Source: an uncultured Anaerococcus sp. (GTDB taxonomy: Bacteria; Bacillota; Clostridia; Tissierellales; Peptoniphilaceae). From it: DNA of 7,360 nucleotides. Both the position numbers and the translations under genes were made by a program. How positions within the stretch are numbered: the stretch's first letter is position 1; every line of letters starts with the position of its first letter. The stretch is taken from positions 1-7,360 of the forward strand of contig URRX01000070.1 of assembly GCA_900550345.1 (NCBI GenBank). The letters are read 5' to 3'. Of the stretch, positions 7,158 to 7,360 are shown piece after piece. The notes below the pieces were generated by a model. The model was not told where the DNA came from. It was given only the letters and a program-made list of their open reading frames with translations, and did not search any database.

Positions 7158-7175
7158 ATGTTATTATATTAACAA
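7158..7175. promoter_or_regulatory. Rex-like operator over the bcd promoter
   Basis: On the minus strand TTGTTAATATAATAACAT matches 12 of 14 fixed positions of the Rex consensus TTGTTAANNNNTTAACAA, with one half-site perfect. It covers both candidate -10 hexamers of the proximal bcd promoter, the classic position for a repressor. Rex is known to repress bcd-etf and related operons in clostridia when NADH is low. Binding here is inferred from the motif, its position and the gene set. Confidence 0.75.
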
Positions 7176-7194
7176 TCGAGATTAGACTTGTCAA
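7163..7194 (-). promoter_or_regulatory. Proximal promoter (P1) of bcd-etfB-etfA
   Basis: On the minus strand a perfect -35, TTGACA (7189-7194), is followed after 17 bases by TAATAT (7166-7171). A perfect TATAAT (7163-7168) lies at a longer 20-base spacing. The start should fall near 7155-7160, giving a leader of roughly 75-80 bases. The Rex-like site overlaps the -10 region in either reading. Confidence 0.7.
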
Positions 7195-7224
7195 GCTTTT
7201 TCGATAAAATATTATCAAGCTTTT
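7189..7224. repeat. Direct repeat TCAAGCTTTT with a 24-base period, within an inverted-repeat region
   Basis: TCAAGCTTTT occurs at 7191-7200 and 7215-7224 (12 bases with one mismatch if extended to 7189 and 7213). One copy includes the P1 -35 hexamer. Between them GATAA (7203-7207) faces TTATC (7212-7216), and the whole is flanked by TAGACT (7183-7188) and AGTCTA (7225-7230). The arrangement could be a paired regulator binding site just upstream of P1. The regulator is unknown. Confidence 0.5.
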
Positions 7225-7308
7225 AGTCTATTATTTTTGAAAATTTCACTTAAAAATTTTTTTATATTTTTATGAAAATATTTCCAAAAATTTAATACCT
7301 ACACCTTT

Positions 7309-7336
7309 ATAATATCATAATTAGAACTACTGTCAA
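7309..7336 (-). promoter_or_regulatory. Distal promoter (P2) upstream of bcd
   Basis: On the minus strand TTGACA (7331-7336) and TATTAT (7309-7314) are separated by 16 bases, a close match to a sigma-A promoter. A second TTGACA lies 11 bases further upstream (7342-7347). The start would be near 7302, giving a leader of about 220 bases to bcd with no open reading frame that I can support. No other minus-strand gene lies between it and bcd, so it probably adds a second transcript for that operon. Confidence 0.55.
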
Positions 7337-7360
7337 ACTTTTGTCAATTAATTTTATATC

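Noticed and set aside
7151..7165. CcpA (cre)-like AAGCGATTAA downstream of the bcd Rex-like site
   Set aside because: Only the central part matches. The outer TG and CA positions of the cre consensus are not met.
7232..7250. CodY-box-like sequence near TTTTTGAAAATT
   Set aside because: The best alignment to AATTTTCWGAAAATT has four mismatches in 15, which is expected by chance in DNA this AT-rich.
7336..7360. A Rex-like half-site TTGTCAA near the right edge
   Set aside because: It matches only about 9 of 14 consensus positions, and the second half is essentially absent. TTGACA as a -35 hexamer explains it better.

Overview
The window is AT-rich and densely coded, and every gene I can support reads on the minus strand, from right to left. 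Codon use, strong AGGAGG-type ribosome binding sites, rho-independent terminators and a butyryl-CoA dehydrogenase/Etf module together point to a low-GC anaerobic Firmicute that makes butyrate. A peptide- or sugar-fermenting member of the Tissierellia/Clostridia (Peptoniphilus or Anaerococcus type) is my best guess, but this rests on general protein resemblance and is not proven.

In transcription order: (1) 7080-7360 is a control region with a proximal promoter overlapped by a good match to the Rex operator, a 24-bp-period direct repeat, and a second, distal promoter. (2) bcd-etfB-etfA (7079 to 4084) is a tight operon for butyryl-CoA dehydrogenase and its electron-transfer flavoprotein, closed by a 13-bp hairpin terminator at 4002-4031. 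(3) A butyryl-CoA:acetate CoA-transferase-type gene (3942 to 2605) follows, with no clear promoter or terminator of its own. (4) hbd (2492 to 1650), for 3-hydroxybutyryl-CoA dehydrogenase, has its own sigma-A promoter and a second Rex-like operator just after the predicted transcription start. It ends in a strong terminator at 1580-1623. (5) ispE and murI (1545 to the left edge) overlap by 8 bases. They are housekeeping genes for isoprenoid precursor synthesis and D-glutamate synthesis, and murI is cut by the window edge.

The fermentation genes fit together as most of the butyrate branch. Hbd reduces acetoacetyl-CoA. A crotonase not in this window would dehydrate the product. Bcd with EtfAB reduces crotonyl-CoA to butyryl-CoA, probably bifurcating electrons from NADH to ferredoxin. 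The CoA-transferase then releases butyrate and forms acetyl-CoA. Thiolase (thl) and crotonase (crt) are missing from the cluster as seen. Rex senses the NADH/NAD+ ratio, so two Rex-like sites at the two promoters of this pathway form the most informative regulatory signal here. I found no mobile element, CRISPR array, tRNA or rRNA, and no sign of an undescribed system. This looks like a conserved metabolic region with interesting regulation.
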